A stretch of 64,000 nt of DNA from a virus. The position numbers and the translations under genes were made by a program. The notes beneath the pieces are model-generated. The model worked only from the letters and a program-made list of their open reading frames with translations. It was not told the origin of the DNA and ran no database searches. Position 1 is the stretch's first letter; every line of letters begins with the position of its first letter. Of the stretch, positions 50,379 through 59,379 are shown piece after piece. Where the stretch lies: the IMG/VR virus record IMGVR_UViG_3300047564_006189, positions 1 to 64,000 of that record. One strand, 5' to 3'.

Positions 50379-51479
50379 TCACACTGGTGTTTTAACTATT
50401 TTAACCTTCATTTCTGTCGGTTTAATCTCGCCTTTGGTATTTCTTATTTCAATAATATATGATGCAAATTCATTTGACAATTTTATTTTAAGCTGTTTAG
50501 AGGTAGTGTGTGGATAGCAGATTTCAGAGACACACAAATCCTTTAATAAAATGTCATGCACAAATTCCTTATCCATCTTTAGAACTTTAAAATTCGTACC
50601 GACGTTTCGAACATACAGATAATTAAAACCCCACGATTTGATCATAAAATCATAAAAGGCACTGTCTATTGGAATTTTTCTAACTGTGCTGTCTGTGATG
50701 GGCTTCATTACCTTTTCGTCTCTATATGACTTAAGGCCTTTTGAGAATATTGAAAAATTGACGCCTATTTCACGCAGCATTTCATAAAGCGAATTAGACT
50801 TATTTACTGCTAGTTGCTCGGTGAATAAACGCTTCATGCCAATATTTGCAAAAGTGTCGCCTGTTTGATTCTTAATGGAGAGGTAGAGACAGGTTTCATT
50901 TTGCAATTCTACTATAATATCGGCAACAACTTCACCAATTTTCTCGGCCGGAATATTTGCGCGTGACGTTTGCCCAGATCTTTTTCTTATTTCCTTAATT
51001 TGCGAGATGTCAAAATCTTGAATTGCATTTTTAATGGCGTTGAATAAATTTTTAGCTTCTTCAACTTTGGCATTCTTAATTGGGTCTTTAGCATACTTCT
51101 TAAGTTTTGAAAATAATTCTTTTTCAAAAATTTCGCCCTCATTAGCGCCTCTTACGATAACCACATCATATTTTTTATCATGCTTTTCAAATGAAACGCT
51201 AGTCGCTTTCTCAGAATTCAGATTAGTTTTTATATTTCCGATATCAAGTTTTTGAGCGGCCAACCTTAGTTGATTTTCTAGTATTTCTGCGGTCGGCAAA
51301 TTTACACAGTCCTTGATTTTCTTAGGTCTTAACTTAATCTCAAATGATTTGTCTTCAGCAAGCTTACGCTTTTTTGAGATAACAAGGCCTAATGCATCTT
51401 CCATTTCCTTGGCGAAGTTATTAACAAAAGCCGCGTCTGAAGTTAGGTGCTCATTCAAGGCAGGTTCTTCTAATCTCAT
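50379..51479 (-). CDS. Hypothetical protein, possible PD-(D/E)XK nuclease-like
   Basis: A 366-residue Lys/Glu-rich protein. Around residue 120-215 it has 'GEIFEKELFSKLKKY' and 'VVADIIVELQNETCLYLSIK', an arrangement (E, D, x-IK) seen in phage proteins with restriction-endonuclease-like folds. The active-site assignment is tentative. The C-terminal part is unrecognised. A perfect late promoter precedes it; late expression argues for a virion or packaging-associated role. Confidence 0.5.
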   Translation of the reverse strand: MRLEEPALNEHLTSDAAFVNNFAKEMEDALGLVISKKRKLAEDKSFEIKLRPKKIKDCVNLPTAEILENQLRLAAQKLDIGNIKTNLNSEKATSVSFEKHDKKYDVVIVRGANEGEIFEKELFSKLKKYAKDPIKNAKVEEAKNLFNAIKNAIQDFDISQIKEIRKRSGQTSRANIPAEKIGEVVADIIVELQNETCLYLSIKNQTGDTFANIGMKRLFTEQLAVNKSNSLYEMLREIGVNFSIFSKGLKSYRDEKVMKPITDSTVRKIPIDSAFYDFMIKSWGFNYLYVRNVGTNFKVLKMDKEFVHDILLKDLCVSEICYPHTTSKQLKIKLSNEFASYIIEIRNTKGEIKPTEMKVKIVKTPV

Positions 51480-51507
51480 TATATTTAAAAGTTGAAAAAA
51501 GTCAATT

Positions 51508-51515
51508 TATTTATA
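51508..51515 (-). promoter_or_regulatory. T4-type late promoter (TATAAATA)
   Basis: Exact minus-strand TATAAATA 28 nt before the ATG at 51479; it would drive 51479 to at least 49926. Confidence 0.65.
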
Positions 51516-51540
51516 CTATTTTTATAAAAATTAGTTAATT

Positions 51541-51825
51541 TTAGTGCTTTTTTAAATAATTTAACCAATTTTTTATTCTTTCGAGTTTATCTATTTTTGC
51601 TGAGTTTAACATTTCATCTGTCAACCCTAACTCTGCCTGCTTTGTTAATTCTATTAGAGCCAGTACGTCTCCCAATTCTATTGCCAGCATTTCAAAATTC
51701 GTAGTGCCCTTATATTCAGTGTTGAGCCCAAAGCGTTTTATCTTTGAAATTGCCTGAATAACCTCGGCACATTCTTCGGCCAAGATTAATAGTATTTCTG
51801 TTTGGGTTGGAGTTAATTCATGCAT
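51541..51825 (-). CDS. MazG-like NTP pyrophosphatase, short form
   Basis: A 94-residue all-alpha protein with 'LAEECAEVIQAISKIKRFG' and 'LAIELGDVLALIEL', matching the EExxE...ExxD metal-binding pattern of MazG/PRA-PH pyrophosphohydrolases. It would hydrolyse (d)NTPs or alarmone-like nucleotides. The start is coupled to the phosphoesterase gene (8-nt overlap, GAGG upstream). Confidence 0.75.
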   Translation of the reverse strand: MHELTPTQTEILLILAEECAEVIQAISKIKRFGLNTEYKGTTNFEMLAIELGDVLALIELTKQAELGLTDEMLNSAKIDKLERIKNWLNYLKKH

Positions 51826-52510
51826 CAATAACCTCATTTAATAATTTTGGTTTGTAGCCAGTAATTTCTGCCGAAACATTAATGTGTTTATTAGAATCTG
51901 GGACTGACCTATGGTGGATGTGCCCATGAATATTAATAACATTTTCCGGAAGCATCTCAGTTCTTATTGGGTAATGAGTGACCCAATATTCTTTGCCGCC
52001 GTGAAAAAACACCTGGATGGCGTCAGCCCATGGAAATTTAAGATTTGAGCCCCAAACATCTTGGTCATGATTGCCTGCAATTAATCTGCATGGCTGAAAT
52101 TTGGCCCATTGACTTTCCACGAAATCCTTTTTGCCCATCGCAAAATCGCCAACAATTATTGCAAGATCTTCACGCGGAATGTTTTGCGCGGCAGCTATTA
52201 AAGCGGCATTCATTTCTGATGAAGAGTTAAACGGACGTGAGCAATACTTTATAATGTTTTGGTGATTTAAATGTAGATCTGACCAGAACCAGACGTTTTT
52301 ATTTGCAACCAATGCGGCCTGCAGCCAAGCAGTCTGTTCTGCGGTTCCCTGCAGGGCGTTATGATTAATGTCAGATAACAACCTGACAAACTTGTCCTTA
52401 GCTGGCTTTGCAGGGCTGTCAGAGTGGGACATAACTATTGGCGAAGACAAGTGCTCAGCGTAAACACGAAACGCGTATTTTCTTCTTTCAACAGCTTTGT
52501 CAATCAACAT
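51818..52510 (-). CDS. Calcineurin-like metallophosphoesterase
   Basis: A 230-residue protein. Phosphoesterase motifs in order: 'SDLHLNH' (77-83), 'GDFAMG' (121-126), 'GNHD' (146-149), 'HYP' (179-181) and 'HGHIH' (195-199). All metal ligands are present. The first ~70 residues are an extra domain of unknown function. The substrate is unknown; phage homologs are seen near nucleotide-metabolism genes, as here. Confidence 0.88.
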   Translation of the reverse strand: MLIDKAVERRKYAFRVYAEHLSSPIVMSHSDSPAKPAKDKFVRLLSDINHNALQGTAEQTAWLQAALVANKNVWFWSDLHLNHQNIIKYCSRPFNSSSEMNAALIAAAQNIPREDLAIIVGDFAMGKKDFVESQWAKFQPCRLIAGNHDQDVWGSNLKFPWADAIQVFFHGGKEYWVTHYPIRTEMLPENVINIHGHIHHRSVPDSNKHINVSAEITGYKPKLLNEVIDA

Positions 52511-52513
52511 AAT

Positions 52514-52858
52514 TTAGGCATGTTGCAGTTTATTAAAACACTCGTGTTCAACATTCACAAATTTGTCAAGTCCATCATTAGCTTTTACCGAAAAATTATT
52601 CCAAGAAATATAGATTTGACTTGGTTGTTCAGAGTCTGCGTAGATGTCAATAATAGAATCTAACTTAATGCACGGCTCTTGTTTCCAATTTTCAGTTGGT
52701 TTTTTCCAGTGGAAATTGCCAACGTCTTTACTTTCTGGAATATGAGCTAAATCATCTACCTGCTGACACATGATGGCTGTTTTAAGAACCAATTTTTTGA
52801 ATAGGTATTCTGTTAAGGCGTCTGCCGGTTCGTAAAGATTCATTGAATTTTCTTTCAT
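52514..52858 (-). CDS. Hypothetical protein
   Basis: A 114-residue protein (MKENSMNLYEPADALTEYLF), acidic, with 'QPSQIYISWNNFSVKANDGL'. No motif recognised. It lies 3 nt before the phosphoesterase gene and downstream of thyA. A second ATG six codons in is an alternative start. Confidence 0.5.
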   Translation of the reverse strand: MKENSMNLYEPADALTEYLFKKLVLKTAIMCQQVDDLAHIPESKDVGNFHWKKPTENWKQEPCIKLDSIIDIYADSEQPSQIYISWNNFSVKANDGLDKFVNVEHECFNKLQHA

Positions 52859-52901
52859 TTTATTTTACCAATCTAAGTTATTTAAGAAATGACAGCGACC
52901 T

Positions 52902-53825
52902 TTAGACTGCCATTGCTAATTTGATTGGGTTATGGTGAACATAGTCAACTAGCTCAATATCAGTCATTTTGAAATCATCAATCTTAGAGATGTTTTTATT
53001 CAGTCGCAATTTGGGCATCGCAAATGGAGTACGCTCAAGCTGCTGCTTTACGCCTTCGATATGATTCTTGTAAATGTGAGCATCCCCCAGACTCATAACA
53101 AGTTCACCAACTTCGAGGTCACAAACTTGTGCAATCAGGTGAGTCAGGAGGGCATAGCTCGCGATATTGAACGGCAACCCAATCGCTACGTCACATGACC
53201 GTTGAGTCATCAAACACGACAGCTCACGCCGCTTGTTAACGCTGAATTGCATTGCAAAGTGACATGGCGGTAGAGCCATTTGATCTAACTCGCCTGGGTT
53301 CCACGCGCTTAGCACGTGTCGTCGACCGAATAGATCTTTTTTAATTCCTTCAATCAAATTAGCAAGCTGGTCAACTTTTCTAATTTGTACCTTGGCCCTG
53401 AAATAAGTGCGACTGCCATCATCATGTTCTACGTAATCATTGCTGAATTCTTCAAATACGTGGGCATGTTTCCAGTCGCGCCACTGAGCGCCATAGACTC
53501 TCCCAAGATCGCCGTCATACTTGGCTTTTGGCTTCCAATATCCAGCCAAAGCATTTGGCGTCCAAATTGTGACGACGCCTTCACGGCTCCCGTGGGTGAT
53601 CTCAGCCAGTCTCCGCTCATCTGTTGAGCCTTCAATAAACCAAAGCAACTCGCCGACTACAGCCTTCCACGCAAGCTTTTTAGTTGTTAGAGCGGGGAAG
53701 CCCTTCTGCAGGTCAAATCTCAGTTGTCTGCCAAATACTGCGACAGTGCCAACTTGGGTACGATCATCTCGCTCTTCACCATTTTCGAGAATGTCACACA
53801 GAAGATCTAAATATTGCTGTTCCAC
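52902..53825 (-). CDS. td: Thymidylate synthase (ThyA type)
   Basis: A 307-residue enzyme that converts dUMP to dTMP with methylene-tetrahydrofolate. The nucleophile is Cys188 in 'ALPPCHFAMQF'; 'QRSCDVAIGLPFNIASYA' is the dUMP-binding signature, and 'DRTQVGTVAVFG' begins the folate/dUMP region. The start is a GTG with GGAG 8 nt upstream, directly after the stop of the MazG-like gene. No intron as in T4 td. Confidence 0.95.
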   Translation of the reverse strand: MEQQYLDLLCDILENGEERDDRTQVGTVAVFGRQLRFDLQKGFPALTTKKLAWKAVVGELLWFIEGSTDERRLAEITHGSREGVVTIWTPNALAGYWKPKAKYDGDLGRVYGAQWRDWKHAHVFEEFSNDYVEHDDGSRTYFRAKVQIRKVDQLANLIEGIKKDLFGRRHVLSAWNPGELDQMALPPCHFAMQFSVNKRRELSCLMTQRSCDVAIGLPFNIASYALLTHLIAQVCDLEVGELVMSLGDAHIYKNHIEGVKQQLERTPFAMPKLRLNKNISKIDDFKMTDIELVDYVHHNPIKLAMAV

Positions 53826-54236
53826 TTATTTTGCTCCGTGCTCGGCTAGAACTTGAAGTTGCTCTTCAGTTGGACTTTTCCAGCCTTTTGGTTTGACAAC
53901 ATCAAGGCTTGTACCACGCTTAGAATCTTTTGCACTCTTGGCCCGCACTTTTGACATGTTTGCTTTTTGAACAGGATCCCAAAGGTCTGACCAAAGATCA
54001 TGATCTGCACCCATCATGTGTGAAGTACCGTACGCGACATATACCAAATCGAGCAGAGCGTCAAACGCTTCTTGCAAATTACCTTCTTCCGAGGCTTTTT
54101 TAAATTCATCCAATTCTTCCTGAAGAAACTTAACGCGAAAGTTAAGTGCTTCACCAGTCAGCAGTGTTGGCGTGCTTGAAACTGGGACTTCAAATTTGTC
54201 ATGAAAATCCATTACATCATAATATCCGGAATGCAT
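53826..54236 (-). CDS. MazG-like nucleotide pyrophosphohydrolase, longer form
   Basis: A 136-residue protein: 'RVKFLQEELDEFKKASEEGN', 'AFDALLDLVYVAYGTSHMMG', then 'ANMSKVRA' and 'PKGWKSP'. This is the phage-type PRA-PH/MazG-like layout, with EExxE and ExxD-type acidic ligands. It probably removes non-canonical or excess nucleotides. Directly upstream of thyA with shared TAAGTG. Confidence 0.85.
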   Translation of the reverse strand: MHSGYYDVMDFHDKFEVPVSSTPTLLTGEALNFRVKFLQEELDEFKKASEEGNLQEAFDALLDLVYVAYGTSHMMGADHDLWSDLWDPVQKANMSKVRAKSAKDSKRGTSLDVVKPKGWKSPTEEQLQVLAEHGAK

Positions 54237-54245
54237 AATTTCTCC

Positions 54246-55553
54246 TTAAAGGTCAAGCTCTTTTAATTCTGTTAGATATAATTTTTTGGCAGTGGTACTG
54301 TTCAACATTAGAATTTTTTCTTCAGAGTCGCCAATTTCTTTTCTGAGCTTCTCAATTTCATCATGCGTTAAAGTATATATTGGAAGCCGCAGCAGCCGGT
54401 CAACCTCTTTAAATTTGTTTTTCTCAAGTAAAGATAATAATTCTAGTTTTGGTTGACCAGCAAAATCTTTGGTGTGCTTAAGATAAAACATCACAAAGCG
54501 CATCTTTTCATTAAGCCAATCAAGCTGTTCGATTTCCAAATCAAGAAGTTTGAGACGACGATCTTCATAACGTTCAAGTCGCCAATTAACAAATTCTTCC
54601 AAAATTTGCTCTGGTATTTCATACTCACGAATTTTGTTATTGGTGTCCCACAGCGTGAAGTTCTCAGTTTCACGAGAAATCAACTTGAATTTCTTCATCA
54701 GCACGTCGTTTGACAAAGACGTCGTAGTTCTTGGTGCGTTGATGACAAACTCAAAAGCTGTTTCAGTTGACATATCTTCAAAACCTTTTATTAGGCCTTC
54801 ATCTTCAAGATCGTACAACACTTTCTTGAAGTCATCGAGATACATGCCAATTGGTAGCTCAGAAACCTTGATCGTAGTCGTGTTTACGATTTCTAATTTT
54901 CCCTCAATAATAACCTGTCTTTCCACTTTACCAACTTTACCTGTGAAGCCTCTGAACCAAGGTAGTAGTTGTGAAGATGCCTTCTTACCATTAACAATCG
55001 CAATGGCATGTGTCTTAAGATCTTCTGGGTTGTAACTTAGAATGTTAGAAGCATAACCGGTGCCAACTCCTCGGCTACCATTAATTAACACGAGTGGTAA
55101 CAGCGGAATGTAGTATTCAGGTTCTATTTCATCGCCATCTTCAACCATGTGTTTAAGAATAATGTCATCTTCTTTCTTAAACAGCTTACGAAAATTGGAA
55201 GAAAATTTCGTAAAGATGTAACGCGCTGACGCAGCAGTTGGGGAAAGTCGTGAACCAAATTGTCCAAGCGGTTCAAACAGATTAACATTATTTGAACCAG
55301 CAAAAGTTTGTGCTAGTCCAACTAAAGTTGATTCAAGCGAACCCGTGCCATGGTGATATTTGGTGTCTGCTGCGATTGAGGCTGCCAACCTTTCAATCTG
55401 AACTTCTCCAGCATTTTCACCACGCTGCTGAGTGCCATAGATACATTTGCGCTGTGCTGGTTTAAAACCATCACGCAGGCTTGGAATACTTCTCACATTA
55501 TCATACCGTGAGAATTGAACAAACTCTTGGTCAAAATATTGCTTCACACGCAT
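54246..55553 (-). CDS. 52: DNA topoisomerase II medium subunit, T4 gp52 type
   Basis: A 435-residue breakage-rejoining subunit. N-terminal 'RSIPSLRDGFKPAQRKCIYG' and 'YHHGTGSLESTLVGLAQ', and the catalytic Tyr in 'ASARYIFTKF', are characteristic. C-terminal coiled-coil region ~310-420. It works with the gp39-type ATPase subunit encoded at 55915. An extended -10 promoter lies 31 nt upstream. Confidence 0.93.
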   Translation of the reverse strand: MRVKQYFDQEFVQFSRYDNVRSIPSLRDGFKPAQRKCIYGTQQRGENAGEVQIERLAASIAADTKYHHGTGSLESTLVGLAQTFAGSNNVNLFEPLGQFGSRLSPTAASARYIFTKFSSNFRKLFKKEDDIILKHMVEDGDEIEPEYYIPLLPLVLINGSRGVGTGYASNILSYNPEDLKTHAIAIVNGKKASSQLLPWFRGFTGKVGKVERQVIIEGKLEIVNTTTIKVSELPIGMYLDDFKKVLYDLEDEGLIKGFEDMSTETAFEFVINAPRTTTSLSNDVLMKKFKLISRETENFTLWDTNNKIREYEIPEQILEEFVNWRLERYEDRRLKLLDLEIEQLDWLNEKMRFVMFYLKHTKDFAGQPKLELLSLLEKNKFKEVDRLLRLPIYTLTHDEIEKLRKEIGDSEEKILMLNSTTAKKLYLTELKELDL

Positions 55554-55583
55554 ACAGAGATATCCACTAGAAGTAGTTGTTTA

Positions 55584-55589
55584 ATTATA
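55584..55589 (-). promoter_or_regulatory. Extended -10 promoter for gp52
   Basis: Minus-strand ATGTTATAAT. A CACGCAG block stands 9 nt before the extended -10. A similar CACGCAG block is 10 nt before the -10 of the gp39 promoter at 57854. Confidence 0.5.
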
Positions 55590-55616
55590 ACATAATTTGG
55601 ACTGCGTGAATACATG

Positions 55617-55904
55617 TCATGAGTATGTCGCAGTGTCGCTGATTCGAGTCACCGCAGCTTCAGTTACTGTGCCATAGAGAAGGGCTTGTGAAAATAAAAC
55701 AGGGTGGCCAGCAACTTGACGATATTCAGTCAACGTCAACATGCTGCAATTATCGCGCGAACTGTGATACATCGAAGTGACCTGAGCAACGGTGCCTGAG
55801 CTTTTAATTCTAACCAGGTCACCAACTTTGATATCTGATTGTGAGAGAGTATTCATTTTAGTTACTGTGTCCTTAGGATTTTGGCTTGTTGAGAAAATTT
55901 TCAC
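55617..55904 (-). CDS. Small SH3-like hypothetical protein between topoisomerase genes
   Basis: A 95-residue protein starting at a GTG with AGGA 5-6 nt upstream. 'VGDLVRIKSSGTVAQVTSMY' resembles a small SH3/KOW-like barrel. It lies between the two topoisomerase subunit genes, so co-expression with gp39 is likely. Role unknown. Confidence 0.55.
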   Translation of the reverse strand: MKIFSTSQNPKDTVTKMNTLSQSDIKVGDLVRIKSSGTVAQVTSMYHSSRDNCSMLTLTEYRQVAGHPVLFSQALLYGTVTEAAVTRISDTATYS

Positions 55905-55914
55905 TTCAGTCCTC

Positions 55915-57807
55915 TTAAGTAAGAGCTACCCATTCTTTACGATCGTCAGCTCGGTTTTTATTAAATGCTAAGTCAACTGCATCACCATCTTTCATATCTT
56001 CGACCGTCAATTGAACTAGATGTTTATCCATGTTTTGGAGATATTCACCAAACTCTTTTGCGGTCGAGGTTCCAAGACCTTTGTACCAACGCATTTTATG
56101 TTTAACGTTTTCGTTCTTCTGCTGCCACTGCGCATATTCTGCCTCAGTGTAAAACCAATGCTCTTCCTTCTTCTTGCCTTCAGTCCAAATTTTGATAAGT
56201 GGAGTTTTGAAATAATGAACGATGCCTAGCTCAAAAAGTTCTGGCCAAAAGGTGAAGAACAAATTTGTTAACAGGCCAGTGATGTGGGCACCATCTAAGT
56301 CAGCATCGCAGGTTGCAACAATTTTGCCAAATCTGAGTGAGCCAACACTGACAACCTTCTCACCAAGCTTTAAGCCGGTGATTGTCAGAATTTTTTTGAT
56401 CTCTTCGTTCTCTAGGATTTTTTTCGTGTCAATGTCGCGCACATTCAGCGGCTTGCCTCGAAGAGGAAAGCTGCCGATGTAAGGATTTTTCCCACGCCCG
56501 GCTTGAACTGACTTTGCAGAACTATCGCCCTCAGTCAAAAACAAGATACATTTACTTCGTTCTTTCTTTTCGCCGGCATCTGAAAATTTCTCAACTCGAC
56601 GCGGATCAGTTTTGTCAGCCTCTTTATTCAACTTCCTGAGTTCGGCGAGCTGCTGCGCTTGTGCTTTGGCATTGACCCAATCTAACACAGACTGAATGAT
56701 CGGAGATTGCGTCAGGCGTTTAATAAACTTTTCAGACACAGAAGCCTGAGTTCTTACTTCCCTCGGAAGTTCAGAAATCAATTTTTCTTTTGTCTGACTG
56801 TCATATTTTGGATTGACAATCGTTGAGTCTAAGAAAAGCAACAGGTGACCTTTAATATCCGCTGGTTTAACTTCAACTTTATGCTTTTTCTTAAAGAATG
56901 TGCGAAGATTTTCAACGATGTCAGTTGCTACGTGTTCAACGTGAGAGCCACCAACAATTGTTTCAGAACCATTAACGAACGAAACATGTTGGAACCCGTC
57001 ATCTGACGGCGCAACCGCTAGTCTCCACCCGCATTCCAATTCTTCATACTCAAGCTCAGACGTGTAAAGAGAAACATAATCCTTAAAGGTCTTAAGCTGA
57101 ATTCTAGTTCCGTTCAGGTGAACTTTGAGCGTTGGATTGCAGGCAGCTACATCAACTACACGCTTAACTAGCTTGGCATAGTTGTCATCATCGAGCGTGC
57201 AGCCAAGTCTTTCATAATCTGGCAGAAACGTGATCTTAGTGTGATTCTTGTCGCTTTCACGAATCTTTGGCTCTTTCCTGACGTGGTTGTTGTCCAAAAA
57301 TTCTTGTTTAAAGGCCTTGACACCGTCACAAGTTTCAACTATGAACTTTTTCGAAAAGATATTAACTAGCGAGGCGCCAACTCCATTAGTGCCGACCCAA
57401 GTTCTTTCGTCATCGTCATTGAAGTTTGACCCAGCCTTAAGCTCTGCAAACACCATCGTCGGCACGTACATATTGTGTTCTGGGTGCAGCTGAACTGGAA
57501 TTCCGCCGTTATCATAAACTGAGATTTCACCAGTTTGCCGGTCGACTTCAACTTTGATTACGTCAAGCTTCGAGCCAGCTCGCTTGCTTTCATCGACTGA
57601 GTTTGAAATAACCTCATCAAATAATTTTTGCAGGCCAGGATTCCATGTTAATTCTTTTTTGATCATCTTAGCATCAGCTTCATCATATGCCCAAGTGACA
57701 GCAGTATGTGGCTGAGTTGAACCAATGTACATGCCTGGCCGTAACAGCACGTGCTCGATGTCAGTGAGCTTTTTATATTTCTGTGCTATATCAACTTGCT
57801 TCGCCAT
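55915..57807 (-). CDS. 39: DNA topoisomerase II large subunit (gp39/gp60 fused)
   Basis: A 630-residue ATPase subunit. The GHKL domain shows 'EHVLLRPGMYIGS', 'DEVISNSVDESKR', 'DNGGIPV' and 'GTNGVGASLVNIFS'. The TOPRIM domain has 'LTEGDSSAKS' and 'CDADLDGAHI'. In T4 the equivalent is split into genes 39 and 60; here it is one continuous protein, as in most relatives. GGAG ribosome site. Confidence 0.95.
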   Translation of the reverse strand: MAKQVDIAQKYKKLTDIEHVLLRPGMYIGSTQPHTAVTWAYDEADAKMIKKELTWNPGLQKLFDEVISNSVDESKRAGSKLDVIKVEVDRQTGEISVYDNGGIPVQLHPEHNMYVPTMVFAELKAGSNFNDDDERTWVGTNGVGASLVNIFSKKFIVETCDGVKAFKQEFLDNNHVRKEPKIRESDKNHTKITFLPDYERLGCTLDDDNYAKLVKRVVDVAACNPTLKVHLNGTRIQLKTFKDYVSLYTSELEYEELECGWRLAVAPSDDGFQHVSFVNGSETIVGGSHVEHVATDIVENLRTFFKKKHKVEVKPADIKGHLLLFLDSTIVNPKYDSQTKEKLISELPREVRTQASVSEKFIKRLTQSPIIQSVLDWVNAKAQAQQLAELRKLNKEADKTDPRRVEKFSDAGEKKERSKCILFLTEGDSSAKSVQAGRGKNPYIGSFPLRGKPLNVRDIDTKKILENEEIKKILTITGLKLGEKVVSVGSLRFGKIVATCDADLDGAHITGLLTNLFFTFWPELFELGIVHYFKTPLIKIWTEGKKKEEHWFYTEAEYAQWQQKNENVKHKMRWYKGLGTSTAKEFGEYLQNMDKHLVQLTVEDMKDGDAVDLAFNKNRADDRKEWVALT

Positions 57808-57853
57808 TCAAGATTCTCCAATTCTGAGGCAGGATTACGTATCTACTCGTGTC

Positions 57854-57859
57854 ATTATA
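57854..57859 (-). promoter_or_regulatory. Extended -10 promoter for gp39
   Basis: Minus-strand TGTGTTATAAT (TGnTATAAT) 47 nt before the ATG at 57807, with CACGCAG upstream as at gp52. Confidence 0.5.
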
Positions 57860-57900
57860 ACACAAATTCAAGCTGCGTGTTTAGAATTTTACTTACGTGT

Positions 57901-58185
57901 TTATTCAGACAAGTCGTCATCTGTACCCAGAAACGCCTTCAAGAGATGCTTGCCAACTTCTTGATTACCTGAAACCGCTGCGGCGTATATGGCGCATTCG
58001 CGCACTAGTACTTCAGCTAAAGTTTCGAGTCGTTTGTCCATGACATCCATCGGCATCACATACATTCTGGTTATTTTTTCCGTTTCTGTGGCGTTAAGAG
58101 GTTCGCCGCTGGCAAGTTTACTTGAGGCGCCATATTCTACGAAGCCCGCGCCATGAATAATTGCAGTAACTATTTGATTCTTCAT
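57901..58185 (-). CDS. FAELIVxxC-family-like small protein, long variant
   Basis: A 94-residue protein. A family-like core 'LETLAEVLVRECAIYAAAVS' and tail 'LLKAFLGTDDD' follow an unrelated 50-residue N-terminus (MKNQIVTAIIHGAGFVEYG). Probably a distant member with an added domain. First gene after the topoisomerase region. Confidence 0.5.
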   Translation of the reverse strand: MKNQIVTAIIHGAGFVEYGASSKLASGEPLNATETEKITRMYVMPMDVMDKRLETLAEVLVRECAIYAAAVSGNQEVGKHLLKAFLGTDDDLSE

Positions 58186-58220
58186 GTTCTCATATCCCGG
58201 TAAAATTATAATTTATCTTA

Positions 58221-58454
58221 TTAACACCTAGTTGCCAGTTTAATTGCTAATTCTAAATCTTCCAAATCTTTTCTATGCTGCCATGTTCCATATCTGATTA
58301 TAGAATCTTTATTAAGACTTAGGCCACGCAAAGTATCAACACTTAAGATATAACGATACGGCGCGCCGTTTGGATTACGGATACCATGCTCATATAAAAA
58401 GTTTTTAAACTGATCATAGTTATAACACAGCACGTACTTGTAATTCATGTTCAT
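58221..58454 (-). CDS. Small hypothetical phage protein
   Basis: A 77-residue basic protein (MNMNYKYVLCYNYDQFKNFL) with 'YRYILSVDTLRGLSLNKD'. AAAAGGAA precedes the chosen ATG. No family recognised, but the 'YVLCYNYDQFKNF' opening suggests a small alpha/beta protein. Confidence 0.5.
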   Translation of the reverse strand: MNMNYKYVLCYNYDQFKNFLYEHGIRNPNGAPYRYILSVDTLRGLSLNKDSIIRYGTWQHRKDLEDLELAIKLATRC

Positions 58455-58465
58455 GACTATTCCTT

Positions 58466-58864
58466 TTAACAAAAATCTTCATCATCAAAATGAAGTTCTG
58501 GGACATTCGGAAAAATTCCCATTACCCTTTCAATTTCGCACATTAAATTCTGACACAATGCCATAGGATCAAAATTGCCTTTTAGTTCATAGAGATCATT
58601 TTGACAAATTACAGCATGTTCACCTTTTTCGGCTTCATTATAAAGACTAAGATTTGGCTGAATTTCATTCATCTGTTCATCAAATGTTGGGTGACTTTGA
58701 ACAAATGCGCGAACAAAACAATCACGTATATCTCGCACCGTAAGACCTTGCACTAATTGTGAGCCACGCGTTCCGTCACAGCAGTGGGGTTGACCAGAGT
58801 ATTCACGATCTCGACGCATGTTGTGGTCTGAACCAAGATGGTCTATGATAGAAGCGATGTCCAT
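58466..58864 (-). CDS. Hypothetical protein
   Basis: A 132-residue protein (MDIASIIDHLGSDHNMRRDR). It has a Cys/His-rich N-terminal part ('QPHCCDGTRG') and a helical acidic C-terminus. 'LTVRDIRDCFVRAFVQSHP' is typical of small early phage proteins, but no function is known. Confidence 0.55.
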   Translation of the reverse strand: MDIASIIDHLGSDHNMRRDREYSGQPHCCDGTRGSQLVQGLTVRDIRDCFVRAFVQSHPTFDEQMNEIQPNLSLYNEAEKGEHAVICQNDLYELKGNFDPMALCQNLMCEIERVMGIFPNVPELHFDDEDFC

Positions 58865-58883
58865 TTCAATCTCCTGCTAATTT

Positions 58884-59147
58884 TTATGGCCTAAAAAATA
58901 ATACGACAAATAAACATACAAAGATAAAAGCAATGCAGGCCAGAAAACAACGATGCGTCAAACGTGCATCGTTGTCATAAGCGTCTTGATACAATTTCAT
59001 ATCTTGCCAGAGTTTACCAGATGGATCAATTTCTAAATAAATCTCTGATAAACTTTTATTAGCAATGTCAATTACTTTGACTTGTCTTTTTGGTTGAACA
59101 TGGCCTTCATTATTTTGATCAAGTTCACCAACTTTTTCATGCGTCAT
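58884..59147 (-). CDS. Small membrane-anchored protein
   Basis: An 87-residue protein with a soluble acidic N-terminus and one C-terminal transmembrane helix ('CFLACIAFIFVCLFVVLFF'). Tail-anchored topology. The start overlaps the upstream gene by 11 nt. Confidence 0.55.
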   Translation of the reverse strand: MTHEKVGELDQNNEGHVQPKRQVKVIDIANKSLSEIYLEIDPSGKLWQDMKLYQDAYDNDARLTHRCFLACIAFIFVCLFVVLFFRP

Positions 59148-59367
59148 TGTTGCACTCCTTCTTAGCTGCCCTAATCACTTCTCGTGCAAATTTAATATGC
59201 CACGTAGTTTCATGCACATGCAGTTCATCTACTGGAATCGAATCAGCAATCTTTGAAATCTGCTCATCTGACAGTTCTTTTTGATTTGATGTCACAGATG
59301 GTTCATCCCAATACAACCAAAAACCAACGCCAGAATTTGAATTGTTATCATTACGATGTGCTGTCAT
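59137..59367 (-). CDS. Small phage protein
   Basis: A 76-residue protein. 'ELSDEQISKIADSIP' followed by 'IKFAREVIRAAKKE' is a common phage and prophage C-terminal pattern of unknown function. It overlaps the membrane-protein gene downstream. Confidence 0.55.
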   Translation of the reverse strand: MTAHRNDNNSNSGVGFWLYWDEPSVTSNQKELSDEQISKIADSIPVDELHVHETTWHIKFAREVIRAAKKECNNDA

Positions 59368-59379
59368 AGATTATTCCTC

